From Pandoraea anapnoica (GTDB taxonomy: Bacteria > Pseudomonadota > Gammaproteobacteria > Burkholderiales > Burkholderiaceae), in contig NZ_CABPSP010000003.1 of NCBI RefSeq assembly GCF_902459765.1, positions 372,001 to 436,000 of the forward strand: a stretch of DNA of 64,000 nt, written 5' to 3'. Shown here one piece after another: positions 25,958 to 34,370 of the stretch (position 1 is its first letter; the number at the start of each line of letters is the position of its first letter). The notes beneath the pieces are model-generated. The model did not search any database, was not told the DNA's origin, and saw nothing but the letters and a program-made list of their open reading frames with translations. Position numbers and translations under genes: made by a program.

Positions 25958-27321
25958 CAGCGGTCCTCCGCGAGCCTCAGGCCGCAGAACTGCCAGCGCT
26001 GATGCGGGTAGAAGAAGTTACGGTACGTGGCGCGTGCGTGTCCCGGCGGCGTGGCGAGCGACCCGCCGCGCAGCACGAACTGTCCGCACATGAACTTGCC
26101 GTTGTACTCGCCGACGGCTCCCGATGCCGTCCGGAATCCCGGGTACGCGACGTATGGACTGGCCGTCCATTGCCATACCGGGCCAAAGCGTTGCTCCATC
26201 GTGGGTTGCATCGGTGACGCAATGTTGCCAGTGCCGCTCGCCGCCACCTCCCATTCTTGTTCTGTCGGCAGACGCTTGCCTGCCCAGCGCGCGAAGGCGT
26301 CCGCTTCGAAATAGCTCACGTGTTGCACGGGCGCGTCGTCGTCGACGGGCTGCATGCCTGCGAGCGTCATCGACTGCCATTCGCCGTCGTGCAACTCCCA
26401 GTAAAGCGGATGTGCCCAGCCTTCGCGCTGCACCGTCGCCCAGCCATCCGAGAGCCAGAGTCCGGCCATGCGGTAGCCGCCGTCTTCGATGAAGTCGCGC
26501 CATTCGCCGTTCGTCACGACGCGCGACGCAATCGCGAACGGTCGCACCAGCACGTCGTGCGCGGGCGTCTCGCAATCGAAAGCAAAGTGGCCTCCCGAAC
26601 GGCTGTCGTCACCCGGATGCCCGATGCTGTGCTGTCCGCCGCGGTGCTCGATCCATTGCAGCGGTGCACTCGCGTGAAGTGCTGCCGATGGCGGACGATG
26701 GGCGGGACGCAACGGATTCTGCGCGAAGAGATGCAGCAGGTCGGTGTGCATCAACTCCTGATGCTGCTCCTCGTGATGCAGGCCGAGCGTGATGAGTGCG
26801 ACGGTGTCGGGCGCGAGATCGGGCTGTTGCAATAGCGTGTGCATGGCAACGTCGACATGGCGGCGATAGGCGAGCACTTCGTCGAGCGTGGGGCGGGTGA
26901 GCAGCCCGCGCTGCGGACGCGGATGACGCGGGCCTGCGGCTTCGTAATACGAGTTGAAGAGGTAGGCGAAGCGGGGATCGTAAGGACGGTAACGGGGTCC
27001 GGGTCGCCCGGACGGGGCGCTCGCCTCGCTCAGCAGAAACGTCTCGAAAAACCAGGTGGTGTGGGCCAGATGCCACTTGATGGGGCTCGCGTCCGGCATC
27101 GACTGCACGGTGGCGTCGGCGTCCGAGAGGCCTTGGGCGAAAGCGACGGACGCGGCTCGCACGGCATCGAAGCGAGCGTGCAGGGACGTGACGGGCGACG
27201 TGTTCGGCGAGGCCGTCTGCGCATTGGCGGACGGCCCATCGCGTGCGGTCCGCGAGGGGGCGACGTTGGGGGAGGTGCCTGAGGGCGCCTCGGCTTGCGA
27301 CGTACAACAGGGGACGGTCAT
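25957..27321 (-). CDS. egtB: Ergothioneine biosynthesis sulfoxide synthase EgtB
   Basis: 454 residues from the ATG at 27321 (a GTG at 27342 is possible). N-terminal DinB-like domain with the iron-binding His residues (IKWHLAHTTWFFETFLL near residue 60, then GLHHEEQHQELMHTDLLH), followed by the C-type-lectin-like FGE-sulfatase domain (about 215-454) ending WQFCGLRLAEDR. It joins hercynine to a thiol (gamma-glutamylcysteine or cysteine) with oxygen. Neither egtC nor egtE is adjacent, so the final lyase step must be encoded elsewhere, and direct use of cysteine is possible. Confidence 0.92.
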   Translation of the reverse strand: MTVPCCTSQAEAPSGTSPNVAPSRTARDGPSANAQTASPNTSPVTSLHARFDAVRAASVAFAQGLSDADATVQSMPDASPIKWHLAHTTWFFETFLLSEASAPSGRPGPRYRPYDPRFAYLFNSYYEAAGPRHPRPQRGLLTRPTLDEVLAYRRHVDVAMHTLLQQPDLAPDTVALITLGLHHEEQHQELMHTDLLHLFAQNPLRPAHRPPSAALHASAPLQWIEHRGGQHSIGHPGDDSRSGGHFAFDCETPAHDVLVRPFAIASRVVTNGEWRDFIEDGGYRMAGLWLSDGWATVQREGWAHPLYWELHDGEWQSMTLAGMQPVDDDAPVQHVSYFEADAFARWAGKRLPTEQEWEVAASGTGNIASPMQPTMEQRFGPVWQWTASPYVAYPGFRTASGAVGEYNGKFMCGQFVLRGGSLATPPGHARATYRNFFYPHQRWQFCGLRLAEDR

Positions 27322-27502
27322 AGGAAATACCCGGGGACACACCGTGTTGTGAAACGTGCTGCCTATTGTAGACCCGTTGCCGGGGCGTCATGTACCCCCA
27401 GTTTGGGGCCAGTATGTGACGGTTCGTAACGACGGTTGACGCTGGCGGCCGACTTCCTCCATCGCCTTGTGCCATAAGCCTCGGTGGTGCGTCAGACGAT
27501 GC

Positions 27503-28027
27503 CTACATCAACCAGCCGGTGAGGCCGAGCAGGCTGCCTGCGGCGATGAGCCACAGCGGATTCCAGCGGGTACGCAGGGTGATGACGACCGCGACGAGTG
27601 TCACGAGTGCGCGCGCCACGTTGATGTCGACTTCCCGGGCGAGCAGCGCGCTGCTGGCGGCGAGCAGACCGACGGTGATCGGCGCGAGGCCAGCGCGTAC
27701 GGCGCGGACCCAGGGCGAGTGCTCGTGACGGTCCACCCATCCGCCGACCAGATACGCGAGGAGCGAACTCGGGGCACATTTGGCGAGCGTGGCGGTGAAT
27801 GCGCCGGGCAGCCCGGCGGCTTGCAGGCCGATCAGGGTGACGGCCATGCCGTTGGGGCCGGGCGCGGCCTGCGCGAGCGAGAAGAAGGTGACGAACTGGG
27901 CGTCGGTAATCCAGTGCCGGGTGTCGACGGCGTAGCGATGGATGTCGGCGAGCGTGACATTGGTGCCACCGACGGCGAGCAGCGACCAGAGCGAGCCATG
28001 CAGGAACAGATCGATGAGCGTGGTCAT
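27503..28027 (-). CDS. Chromate transporter, second half-protein
   Basis: 174 residues with the CHR-domain hallmark in its first half (FVTFFSLAQAAPGPNGMAVT, about 45-64) and five to six helices. It starts 5 bases after the stop of the other half-size CHR protein, so the pair makes the short-chain, two-gene type of ChrA efflux pump. Expected role: chromate (or sulfate-like anion) export across the inner membrane as a heterodimer of opposite topology. Confidence 0.85.
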   Translation of the reverse strand: MTTLIDLFLHGSLWSLLAVGGTNVTLADIHRYAVDTRHWITDAQFVTFFSLAQAAPGPNGMAVTLIGLQAAGLPGAFTATLAKCAPSSLLAYLVGGWVDRHEHSPWVRAVRAGLAPITVGLLAASSALLAREVDINVARALVTLVAVVITLRTRWNPLWLIAAGSLLGLTGWLM

Positions 28028-28032
28028 GATGG

Positions 28033-28689
28033 TCAGGGCGTAGCGTCGCCTTGATGACGTTGCCGGTCGAGCTTGTCGAGCCGCTCAAGTCGATAGGCAC
28101 TCAGGATCGCGCATGGGCCGAGCACGCCGAGGACCAGTAACAGCGGCAGTCCGAAAACGAAACTGCCTAGAAAGGTCGCGGCGGCGAACGCGAGTGTCGT
28201 CCAGTGGCGCTTCAACCCGGCGAGCAGACGCACCGACGTCGCAATCACCAGACCTGTCGCCGCAGGCATCAGGCCGGAGAGCAGATGCTGGACGAGGGGC
28301 GTTTGTCCCCATTTGGCGTAGGCGAAGCCGATCAGGATGATGACGATGGTCGGACAGAAGTACAGACCTGAGACGGCAGCGGCCGCGCCTCGGGGGCCTT
28401 GAAAGCGACGGCCGAGGACGGTGGCGATATTCGCGACGTTGGGGCCGGGCAGGAGTTGCGCGAGCGGGAGCAATTCAGCGAATTCGCGGTCGGTGAGCCA
28501 GCGGCGCTGGTCGACGAGCATGCGACGTGCCCACGGCAGGACACCGCCGAAGCCGGTCGCGCCGACGGTGCCGAAGGCGAGTGCAAGATCCCAGCAGGTG
28601 GGGCGTTCGGCGGGGTTGGGGGTGATGGAGTCGGGGGCTGGCGGCGCCGGGTGTGAGGCGTCGGACGGCGGGGAGGCGTGGGATGTCAC
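28033..28689 (-). CDS. Chromate transporter, first half-protein
   Basis: 218 residues. The cytoplasmic N-terminus is Pro/Ser-rich (about 1-33). The CHR domain shows FGTVGATGFGGVLPWARRML (about 39-58) and LPLAQLLPGPNVANIATVLG, the conserved FGG and PGP motifs. It partners the following 174-residue half-protein. The start overlaps the stop of the 82-codon gene upstream (ATGA), so all three genes are one operon. Confidence 0.87.
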   Translation of the reverse strand: MTSHASPPSDASHPAPPAPDSITPNPAERPTCWDLALAFGTVGATGFGGVLPWARRMLVDQRRWLTDREFAELLPLAQLLPGPNVANIATVLGRRFQGPRGAAAAVSGLYFCPTIVIILIGFAYAKWGQTPLVQHLLSGLMPAATGLVIATSVRLLAGLKRHWTTLAFAAATFLGSFVFGLPLLLVLGVLGPCAILSAYRLERLDKLDRQRHQGDATP

Positions 28690-28934
28690 GATTGTCCGTT
28701 GCCGGGGGGATGGTTGTGGCCTTGAAGCGGGCTGTGGAATTCGTGTTCGAGGCGCACGACTTCCTGAGCGACGAGTGCGATGGCGTTACGGATTTCCATG
28801 AGCGCGGTGTAGAGGGCTTGCGCGTTCTGGGGGGAATGCATGGCGACGTCGCGGGCGGCGGTTTCGATGGCGTCGAGCGACAAGGCGATGCGGTCGAGAT
28901 TCTCCAGCATGGGGCGATCTCCGTTGACGCGCAC
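28686..28934 (-). CDS. Small helical protein heading the chromate transporter operon
   Basis: 82 residues; an internal ATG at 28910 would give 74. Unrecognised. The central part (LDRIALSLDAIETAARDVAM, then EIRNAIALVAQEVVRLEHEF) has a clear heptad-like pattern and should form an antiparallel helical hairpin; the tail is polar. Its last codons overlap the start of the first chromate transporter gene, implying co-translation and possibly a regulatory or assembly role for the pump. Confidence 0.6.
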   Translation of the reverse strand: MRVNGDRPMLENLDRIALSLDAIETAARDVAMHSPQNAQALYTALMEIRNAIALVAQEVVRLEHEFHSPLQGHNHPPGNGQS

Positions 28935-28962
28935 ATTGCGTGCATACCCCCATGATACCCAA

Positions 28963-28992
28963 CTGACGTATCTCGGTGGGGGATGTTAGAAT
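28963..28992 (+). promoter_or_regulatory. Promoter of the tRNA-Leu gene
   Basis: CTGACG (28963-28968), 18 bases, TAGAAT (28987-28992), then the mature tRNA 5' end 10 bases later at 29003. The spacing and position fit a sigma-70 promoter that starts close to the tRNA. Confidence 0.5.
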
Positions 28993-29002
28993 GCGTGCCC
29001 TT

Positions 29003-29087
29003 GCCGGGGTGATGAAATTGGTAAACATAGCGGACTTAAAATCCGCCGCCTTCGGGCTTGCCGGTTCAAGTCCGGTCCCCGGTACCA
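29003..29087 (+). tRNA. tRNA-Leu (anticodon UAA)
   Basis: 85 bases. The acceptor stem pairs GCCGGGG with CCCCGGT, followed by an encoded ACCA end. The anticodon arm is CGGA-CTTAAAA-TCCG with UAA as anticodon; a long variable arm (CGCCTTCGGGCTT region) marks a class II tRNA; the T arm is GCCGG-TTCAAGT-CCGGT. A spurious minus-strand ORF overlaps it and should be ignored. Confidence 0.95.
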
Positions 29088-29424
29088 ACAGGGCCTTGAG
29101 CCCACTCAAACTATTGACGCAGACCCTGTTCTTGTATGGGTTTGCGTGATGTCCCTGCTTTCCAACGTTCTGCCAAACGTAGTCGGAAGCCGCCATTTGC
29201 ATGACTCACGGTGCCGGTTTTGCAACCTATTCGCGCCATGAACGAATGGCACCGGCCCGCTAAGAGGTTTACGTCTGCATTGTCCTGATTTTTCTATCGA
29301 AATATTAAGTCTGCACTTGTCGGGGCTTTTCAAAAGCTATCCCCCGGGATCAAATCTCGACTAATATTCCTCAGCGGGTTCGTGTCTGGTAGATTCCTAC
29401 GTATTCCAAAAAAATGGAGCGCCG
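29088..29424. other. Lower-GC spacer after tRNA-Leu
   Basis: A 337-bp stretch without a credible gene. It is visibly richer in A and T than the surrounding genome and contains near-repeats GTCTGCATTGTC and GTCTGCACTTGTC about 45 bases apart (29273-29319). No integrase, insertion-sequence end or duplicated tRNA 3' end could be found. It may be the worn-down left part of an insertion at the tRNA gene. Confidence 0.45.
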
Positions 29425-30396
29425 ATGCCGAGGGGAGATTGGGCAGCATTCAAGGCTACGTGGATCATAAATTGGGCTTTGGTTGTGGCGGACTTTGTTT
29501 GGGGGCGACATATAGGTTTGGTTGTCGGATTAACTGAAGTATGTTGGGTTGTCTCTCGAGGCTGCCTCGGCCTGCTAATTGCGTCGGGGCTACTCTTCGC
29601 GTCAGGGAATTTAAAAATAAGCGGGACGGCACGCGGTCGATTTTATCGTGACGCAGCATTAGGGATTCTCTGGATCACTAGTCTGGCTGTATTCACGTGC
29701 GGCGCGACAGTGCTGCAGTATTTGTCGGTTTCCTGGGGCGCTTCGGATGTTGCGGACGTACTAGTATCCGTCGACGAAACATTCGGAATTCACTGGCCTC
29801 GCATTTACGCCGCTGTCCATGCAAGAGAGTGGCTGGATATCGTGCTAGGAGCGGCTTACGATTCGCTGTTCTTGCAGATGGCTTTGATGCCGTTTGCGCT
29901 AATCATCGCGGGGAAAGTCGAACATTACGCAGAGTTCGTCGTTCAGTTCATGACGGCCGCGTTGATCGTTGTGGTCATTGCAACACCGTTTCCTGCCGAG
30001 AGCGCCTTTACTCATTTCCATGTCCCGGATGTGAGCGCCACCGCATCTGTCTCCGATTTCAGCGATTTCCGTTCGGGGAAGATGCGAGAACTGTCATTTG
30101 GCACGATGCAAGGTCTCGTCTCGTTTCCCTCATTCCATGCGGTCTTAGCCGTTCTTATTCCGTATGCGATGCGACGAGTTAAGCATCTTTTTCTCTTGTT
30201 TCTCCCCTTGAACGTTTTAATGCTGGCCTCTACACCAGTGCGTGGCGGCCACTACTTGACCGACGTCGCTGGTGGCCTTGCAGTGGCCGTCGTTTCAATT
30301 TGGATAGCATCGCGGCTGTTGGGCGATCGATCATGGAGCGAACCTGGGGCTGTGGTTGCCACTGACGGGCGGTCTCAGGTCGCGCGTGAGGCTTAG
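29425..30396 (+). CDS. PAP2-like membrane phosphatase/phosphotransferase
   Basis: 323 residues with about seven to eight membrane helices. The C-terminal half carries PAP2_3/inositolphosphotransferase-type motifs: GLVSFPSFHAVLAVLIPY with the catalytic SxH (about 232-249) and TPVRGGHYLTDVAGG with the second His-Asp pair (about 272-286). The phosphate-binding KxxxxxxRP motif is not evident, as in that subfamily. Likely works on lipid-linked phosphates in the membrane. Codon use is clearly more A/T-rich than neighbours (TTT, ATT, TTA frequent) and it follows a tRNA gene, suggesting acquisition. Confidence 0.75.
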   Translation: MPRGDWAAFKATWIINWALVVADFVWGRHIGLVVGLTEVCWVVSRGCLGLLIASGLLFASGNLKISGTARGRFYRDAALGILWITSLAVFTCGATVLQYLSVSWGASDVADVLVSVDETFGIHWPRIYAAVHAREWLDIVLGAAYDSLFLQMALMPFALIIAGKVEHYAEFVVQFMTAALIVVVIATPFPAESAFTHFHVPDVSATASVSDFSDFRSGKMRELSFGTMQGLVSFPSFHAVLAVLIPYAMRRVKHLFLLFLPLNVLMLASTPVRGGHYLTDVAGGLAVAVVSIWIASRLLGDRSWSEPGAVVATDGRSQVAREA

Positions 30397-30464
30397 GCTG
30401 TTTGGCATTCTTCCTGCCGAGCCTCAATTTTTTGCGCCGTTCTTGCACTTGTGCTGGGGGGTGA

Positions 30465-30818
30465 ATGCTTCGAGGCGCAGCGATTTCTATCGGCCTGATG
30501 GTTTCGATTACCGGGTGCGTCAGTCGGCTGGAAACGGGATGGGTGAGTCCTCCACAATGCAGCGAACCTCGTCCCGTCTACACAAAGGCAAGACTCCACC
30601 GATCCCCGTTAATGCCAAACCCGCTCGTCAGCTATGTGGTCGACGAGCATGCCGGTGTGCGAGATGTCGTTCTCAAACAATCGTCCGGTTCGGATGCCCT
30701 CGATGAGGCGGCGCTCACTGCGGTGATAGACATAAGCTGCACCCGACCGGCGATGGATCATAGTGGCTACGCGTGGCCCTACGCCATCACGACCGAAGTC
30801 AAATTCGGGTTTCGATAG
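30465..30818 (+). CDS. TonB C-terminal domain-like lipoprotein
   Basis: 117 residues. A lipobox-type signal (SIGLMVSITGC, Cys at residue 18) predicts a lipoprotein. The rest resembles the TonB C-terminal fold: LVSYVVDEHAGVRDVVLKQS (about 54-73), then SGSDALDEAALTAVIDISCT, the typical SGxxxLDxAALxAV helix. No N-terminal energy-coupling helix is present, so it is not a complete TonB. Part of the lower-GC patch after tRNA-Leu; function unknown. Confidence 0.65.
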   Translation: MLRGAAISIGLMVSITGCVSRLETGWVSPPQCSEPRPVYTKARLHRSPLMPNPLVSYVVDEHAGVRDVVLKQSSGSDALDEAALTAVIDISCTRPAMDHSGYAWPYAITTEVKFGFR

Positions 30819-30883
30819 CGTTGCCGCACCCGAAGCCTCGGGCATCGCGCAACCTGCGCATTCTGCCCGGGCTTCGGCTTTCT

Positions 30884-31648
30884 TCAGATCTGCTGCTGAC
30901 CACCATCGACGAACAACTCAGTACCGTTCACGAAGCTGGCGTCGTCCGACGCAAGGAACAGGGCGGCGCTGGCGATTTCCGTCGCCTCGCCGAGGCGCGC
31001 CAGCGGGATCTGCGCGGCAAGGTAGTCGGCCAGCCCTTGACGTTGCGCGGCGTCGTCGCCTGCGAGATCGAGCAGGCCGGGGGTGCGGGTCGCGCCCGGG
31101 CTGATCGTGTTCACGCGGATGCGGCGCGACTTCAGGTCGAGAATCCAGCTACGGGCGAACGCACGCACCGCCGCCTTCGAAGCTGAGTACACACTGAACG
31201 CTGCGGTCCCCGAGCTGCCAGCCGTCGAGCCTGTCAGGATCACCGACGCGCCGTCCGCCAGTAGCGGCAGCGCCTTCTGCACCGTGAACAGCACGGCCTT
31301 CACGTTGCGGTCGAACGTCTCGTCGTAGTGTGCCTCGGTGATGTCGCCGAGCGCGAGCATCGAGCCGCCGCCCGCATTCGCAAACAACACGTCGAGACGG
31401 CCGTGCGCTTCGCCGATTTGCGCGTAGAGCGAATCGAGTTCTTCCAGCTTCGTAGAGTCGATGCGAAGACCGGTGGCCTTGCCGCCGACTTCACGGATCG
31501 ATGCGACGGCCGCATCGAGTTCGGCCTGACGACGTCCGGTCAGATAAACGTGCGCACCTTCCGCAGCAAAGCGTTGTGCCGTAGCCAGGCCTATGCCGCT
31601 GGTGGCACCCGTGACGAGTGCGATCTTGTTGTCGAGTTTGCGTGCCAT
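30884..31648 (-). CDS. SDR family oxidoreductase
   Basis: 254 residues of the classical short-chain dehydrogenase family. The cofactor loop is TGATSGIG (about 14-21), the structural NAG-type motif is NAGGGS (about 90-95), and the catalytic residues are Ser in GSTAGSSGT and Tyr/Lys in YSASKAA (about 154-160). Arg at position ~38 (TGRRQ) favours NADP(H). It is divergent from a LysR regulator at 31802 which probably controls it; the substrate is unknown. Confidence 0.92.
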   Translation of the reverse strand: MARKLDNKIALVTGATSGIGLATAQRFAAEGAHVYLTGRRQAELDAAVASIREVGGKATGLRIDSTKLEELDSLYAQIGEAHGRLDVLFANAGGGSMLALGDITEAHYDETFDRNVKAVLFTVQKALPLLADGASVILTGSTAGSSGTAAFSVYSASKAAVRAFARSWILDLKSRRIRVNTISPGATRTPGLLDLAGDDAAQRQGLADYLAAQIPLARLGEATEIASAALFLASDDASFVNGTELFVDGGQQQI

Positions 31649-31768
31649 GGTGTTGCTCCTTCGTTCGATTCAGTGTGTTGGTTGGGCCGGTGTCCGGCAT
31701 TCGCAGCGCGTTGTCGGCTGCGATGTGATGAGAATATCGACGCGCAGATGTTTTCGAAATAGAATCAA

Positions 31769-31789
31769 TTGCAAATCAACGTTGCAAAT
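31769..31789. promoter_or_regulatory. Direct repeats TTGCAAAT in the SDR/LysR gap
   Basis: TTGCAAAT occurs at 31769-31776 and again at 31782-31789, 13 bases apart, about one and a quarter helical turns, in the divergent gap. It is a candidate LysR-binding element just upstream of the regulator start. Confidence 0.4.
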
Positions 31790-31801
31790 TTGAAATGATG
31801 A

Positions 31802-32728
31802 GTGATCGTGTCGAAACTGCCTGATTTCGAAGGACTCGCGATGTTTGCCAAGGTCGCGGAGGAAGGGTCTTTCGCGGCTGCGGCGCGCGAGATGGGGGTG
31901 TCTGTCGCCACCGTGTCGCGCGGCGTTGCGCGTCTGGAAGACCGTTTAGGCGCCCGGTTGCTCAACCGCACGTCACGCCAACTGGCGCTGACCGAGTTCG
32001 GCAGGACGTTGTGCGAGAAAGCTGGCGAGATCTACCGGCAGGCTGAGGCGGCGGAGGGCGCCGCACGTGAGATGTCGGTGCAGCCTCGCGGGCTGGTGCG
32101 ACTTGCGGTGCCGATGGCGTTCGGGTTGCGCTGGGTCGCGCCGCTAATGCCGGGGTTCTTTCGGCGGTATCCGGAAGTTCAGGTTGACCTGCATCTGGCC
32201 GATTCCACCGTCGATCTGGTGGCGGATGGATTCGATGCGGCGCTGCGTATTGCCGCGCTGCCGGATTCGTCGCTGGTCGCGCGGCGCTTGTGCGCGGTGA
32301 CGCAATTCGTCGTTGCATCGCCGACGTATCTGAAGCGCGAAGGCCGACCGGCACATCCACGCGAGTTGGTGGATCGGCCTTGCATGTCGTACGCCTACCG
32401 TGCGCGCAGCGACGTCTGGCGCTTTACCAACGACCGGGGAGATGAAGAAATGGTGACGCCAGTCGGGCCGCTGCGCGTGACCAATTCCGATGCGCTGCTG
32501 CCGATGCTGCTTGAAGGACTCGCCATCTCCGAGTTACCGGAGTTCATCGCCGCCGAATATCTGAGCGATGGGCGACTCGAAGCGATTCTCACCGGCTGGT
32601 CGTTGACGAAAGGGGGGCTGTACTTCGTTACGCCGTCGGCACGCGCACGGCCTGCGAAGGTCAGCGCATTGTCGGACTACTTTGCCGAGCATCTGAGTGA
32701 GCCGAAGTGGCGCTGGCCACGCGGATGA
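31802..32728 (+). CDS. LysR family transcriptional regulator
   Basis: 308 residues from a GTG (a second GTG at 31808 is equally possible). The winged helix (about 8-65) reads FAKVAEEGSFAAAAREMGVS and ATVSRGVARLEDRLGARLLN; the effector domain follows from about 92 (GLVRLAVPMAFGLRWVAPLM). This is the CrgA/DsdC-like subgroup common in Burkholderiales, with LNRTSRQLALTEFG. Divergent from the SDR gene. Confidence 0.9.
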   Translation: MIVSKLPDFEGLAMFAKVAEEGSFAAAAREMGVSVATVSRGVARLEDRLGARLLNRTSRQLALTEFGRTLCEKAGEIYRQAEAAEGAAREMSVQPRGLVRLAVPMAFGLRWVAPLMPGFFRRYPEVQVDLHLADSTVDLVADGFDAALRIAALPDSSLVARRLCAVTQFVVASPTYLKREGRPAHPRELVDRPCMSYAYRARSDVWRFTNDRGDEEMVTPVGPLRVTNSDALLPMLLEGLAISELPEFIAAEYLSDGRLEAILTGWSLTKGGLYFVTPSARARPAKVSALSDYFAEHLSEPKWRWPRG

Positions 32729-32798
32729 CTGTATTCCGCCAGGCGCGTCTGGTCCCGGTATCAACCGCGCTCTAAGCAATCAAATTCACACCACAAAA

Positions 32799-33176
32799 AT
32801 GAAGAAAACAATCGTCGCTTTGTTTGCGATTCCAACGCTGCTGCAAGCATCACCGACGTTCGCCGATATTGCGAATGGTAAAAATCTGTACACCCAGCGA
32901 TGTGCCATGTGCCACGGCGTCGATATCAAAGGATCCGGGCCGTTAGCCAACAAGAGCAATCCACCCACGCCTGACCTGACAACCGCTGCATTCAAGAAGC
33001 GGCTCCGGGACTATCCGGGCGTGATCGTCTCATCGGTCATTCTTCGCCCGAATGGCGATCTGATACCAAAAACGCTGCGCGAAAACGGGGTGAAGCTGGC
33101 ACCGTACGCGTGGCGTGTTCAGGATTTTCGCGATCTGCATCAATACATGACCGGCGTGATCTCGAACGGGCGATGA
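32799..33176 (+). CDS. Class I cytochrome c
   Basis: 125 residues from the ATG at 32799; no strong ribosome binding site is visible. Signal peptide about 1-22 (ASPTFA-DIANG). Single haem-binding motif CAMCH (about 34-38) following GKNLYTQR. The distal Met is not obvious; candidates lie in QYMTG near the C-terminus. Periplasmic electron carrier. It stands alone between a LysR gene and a metal exporter. Confidence 0.85.
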   Translation: MKKTIVALFAIPTLLQASPTFADIANGKNLYTQRCAMCHGVDIKGSGPLANKSNPPTPDLTTAAFKKRLRDYPGVIVSSVILRPNGDLIPKTLRENGVKLAPYAWRVQDFRDLHQYMTGVISNGR

Positions 33177-33230
33177 GCGTCCCACCCCGCCTCAGGATTA
33201 AAATCCTCTCATCTCGACGCGAGGTCTGCC

Positions 33231-34286
33231 ATGCCGCACTCACCGAACGACGCTCATGATCATGGGCATCACCACGGGCACGCTCACTCACACAGCCACG
33301 CCGCGCACAGTCACGCCGGACATAGCCACACCAGTGGCGTTACCGATCAGAAGCGGATCGGAATCGCATTCGTCATCATTGCGATCTTCATGGTCGTCGA
33401 GGTCGTCGGCGGTTTGTTGTCCGGCTCGCTCGCGCTGCTGGCCGACGCCGGGCACATGGTCAGCGACGCCGCAGCGCTTGCCTTCAGTTGGATCGCGATT
33501 CACTACGGAAAACGTCCCGCGACGTTGCAACTGACCTACGGGTACAAACGTCTCGAAGTCCTGGCTGCATTCGTGAACGGCTGCGCGCTTTTCGTCATCG
33601 CGGCATGGATCGTGATCGAAGCGATACGACGCTTCGCCGCGCCGGTGCCGGTCGTCGGCATGACCATGCTGATTGTCGCGTTCGCCGGACTGCTCGCCAA
33701 TATTGCCGCCTTCATGGTCCTGCACGGGGGCAATCGAGAAAACCTCAACATGCGCGGCGCGTGGCTGCACGTGATGGGCGACATGCTTGGTTCGGCGGCG
33801 GCCATCGTCGCGGCTGCGGTGATTCTTCTCACGGGCTGGACATCCATCGATCCGATACTGTCGATCGTTGTCGCCGTGATCATCCTGAAAAGCGCGTGGG
33901 GCATCGTAAAGTCCTCCGCGCATATCCTGCTCGAAGGCACACCCGATTCGCTCAACCCGACGGAGATCAAAGCGGATCTGGAGACGACCGTGGTGGAAGT
34001 GCAGGGTGTGCATCACATTCACGCGTGGTCGATCACCGGCGAGCGCCACATGATCACGCTGCACGCCGTGCCCGCGCCCGGGGTGAGTGCGCGCGACGCC
34101 ATGGCCGCCGTGCAGCAGCGTCTCGCTACACGCTTCAACGTCGAGCACGCCACGATTCAGATCGAAGACGCGGCATGTGCCGATGGCCACAGCGGTGCGG
34201 ATTGCGACGGTGCATCAGCCACTTCGTCCTCATCGTCCCCATCGCCTGCCAAGTCCTCCCACGAGGATCACGGCCACTCGCACTGA
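33231..34286 (+). CDS. CDF family divalent metal exporter (CzcD/ZitB-like)
   Basis: 351 residues with a His-rich N-terminus (residues 8-35, many HxH units) and a His-containing C-terminus (EDHGHSH). Six helices; the zinc-site helices carry LLADAGHMVSDAAALAFSW (H and D in HxxxD, about 77-95) and LHVMGDMLGSAAAIVAAAVI. A cytoplasmic C-terminal domain (about 240-320; HHIHAWSITGERHMITLHAV) is the metal-sensing dimer domain. Proton-driven export of zinc, cobalt or cadmium from the cytoplasm. Confidence 0.93.
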   Translation: MPHSPNDAHDHGHHHGHAHSHSHAAHSHAGHSHTSGVTDQKRIGIAFVIIAIFMVVEVVGGLLSGSLALLADAGHMVSDAAALAFSWIAIHYGKRPATLQLTYGYKRLEVLAAFVNGCALFVIAAWIVIEAIRRFAAPVPVVGMTMLIVAFAGLLANIAAFMVLHGGNRENLNMRGAWLHVMGDMLGSAAAIVAAAVILLTGWTSIDPILSIVVAVIILKSAWGIVKSSAHILLEGTPDSLNPTEIKADLETTVVEVQGVHHIHAWSITGERHMITLHAVPAPGVSARDAMAAVQQRLATRFNVEHATIQIEDAACADGHSGADCDGASATSSSSSPSPAKSSHEDHGHSH

Positions 34287-34370
34287 TCGAAACAATGCGG
34301 GGCAGCGACCCGAGCGCGCTTTACGCTGCGCGCGGACCTGCAATGCCCCCAGCGTTTTCCGTGACGTCTG

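Noticed and set aside
28786-29202. Minus-strand ORF of 138 codons across tRNA-Leu
   Set aside because: It is antisense to the tRNA and to the small chromate-operon gene; such VPGTGLEPA-type peptides are common artefacts over tRNA-Leu genes.
29003-30830. Integration site repeat of the tRNA-Leu 3' end
   Set aside because: No second copy of the T-arm/acceptor sequence and no integrase could be found in the window.
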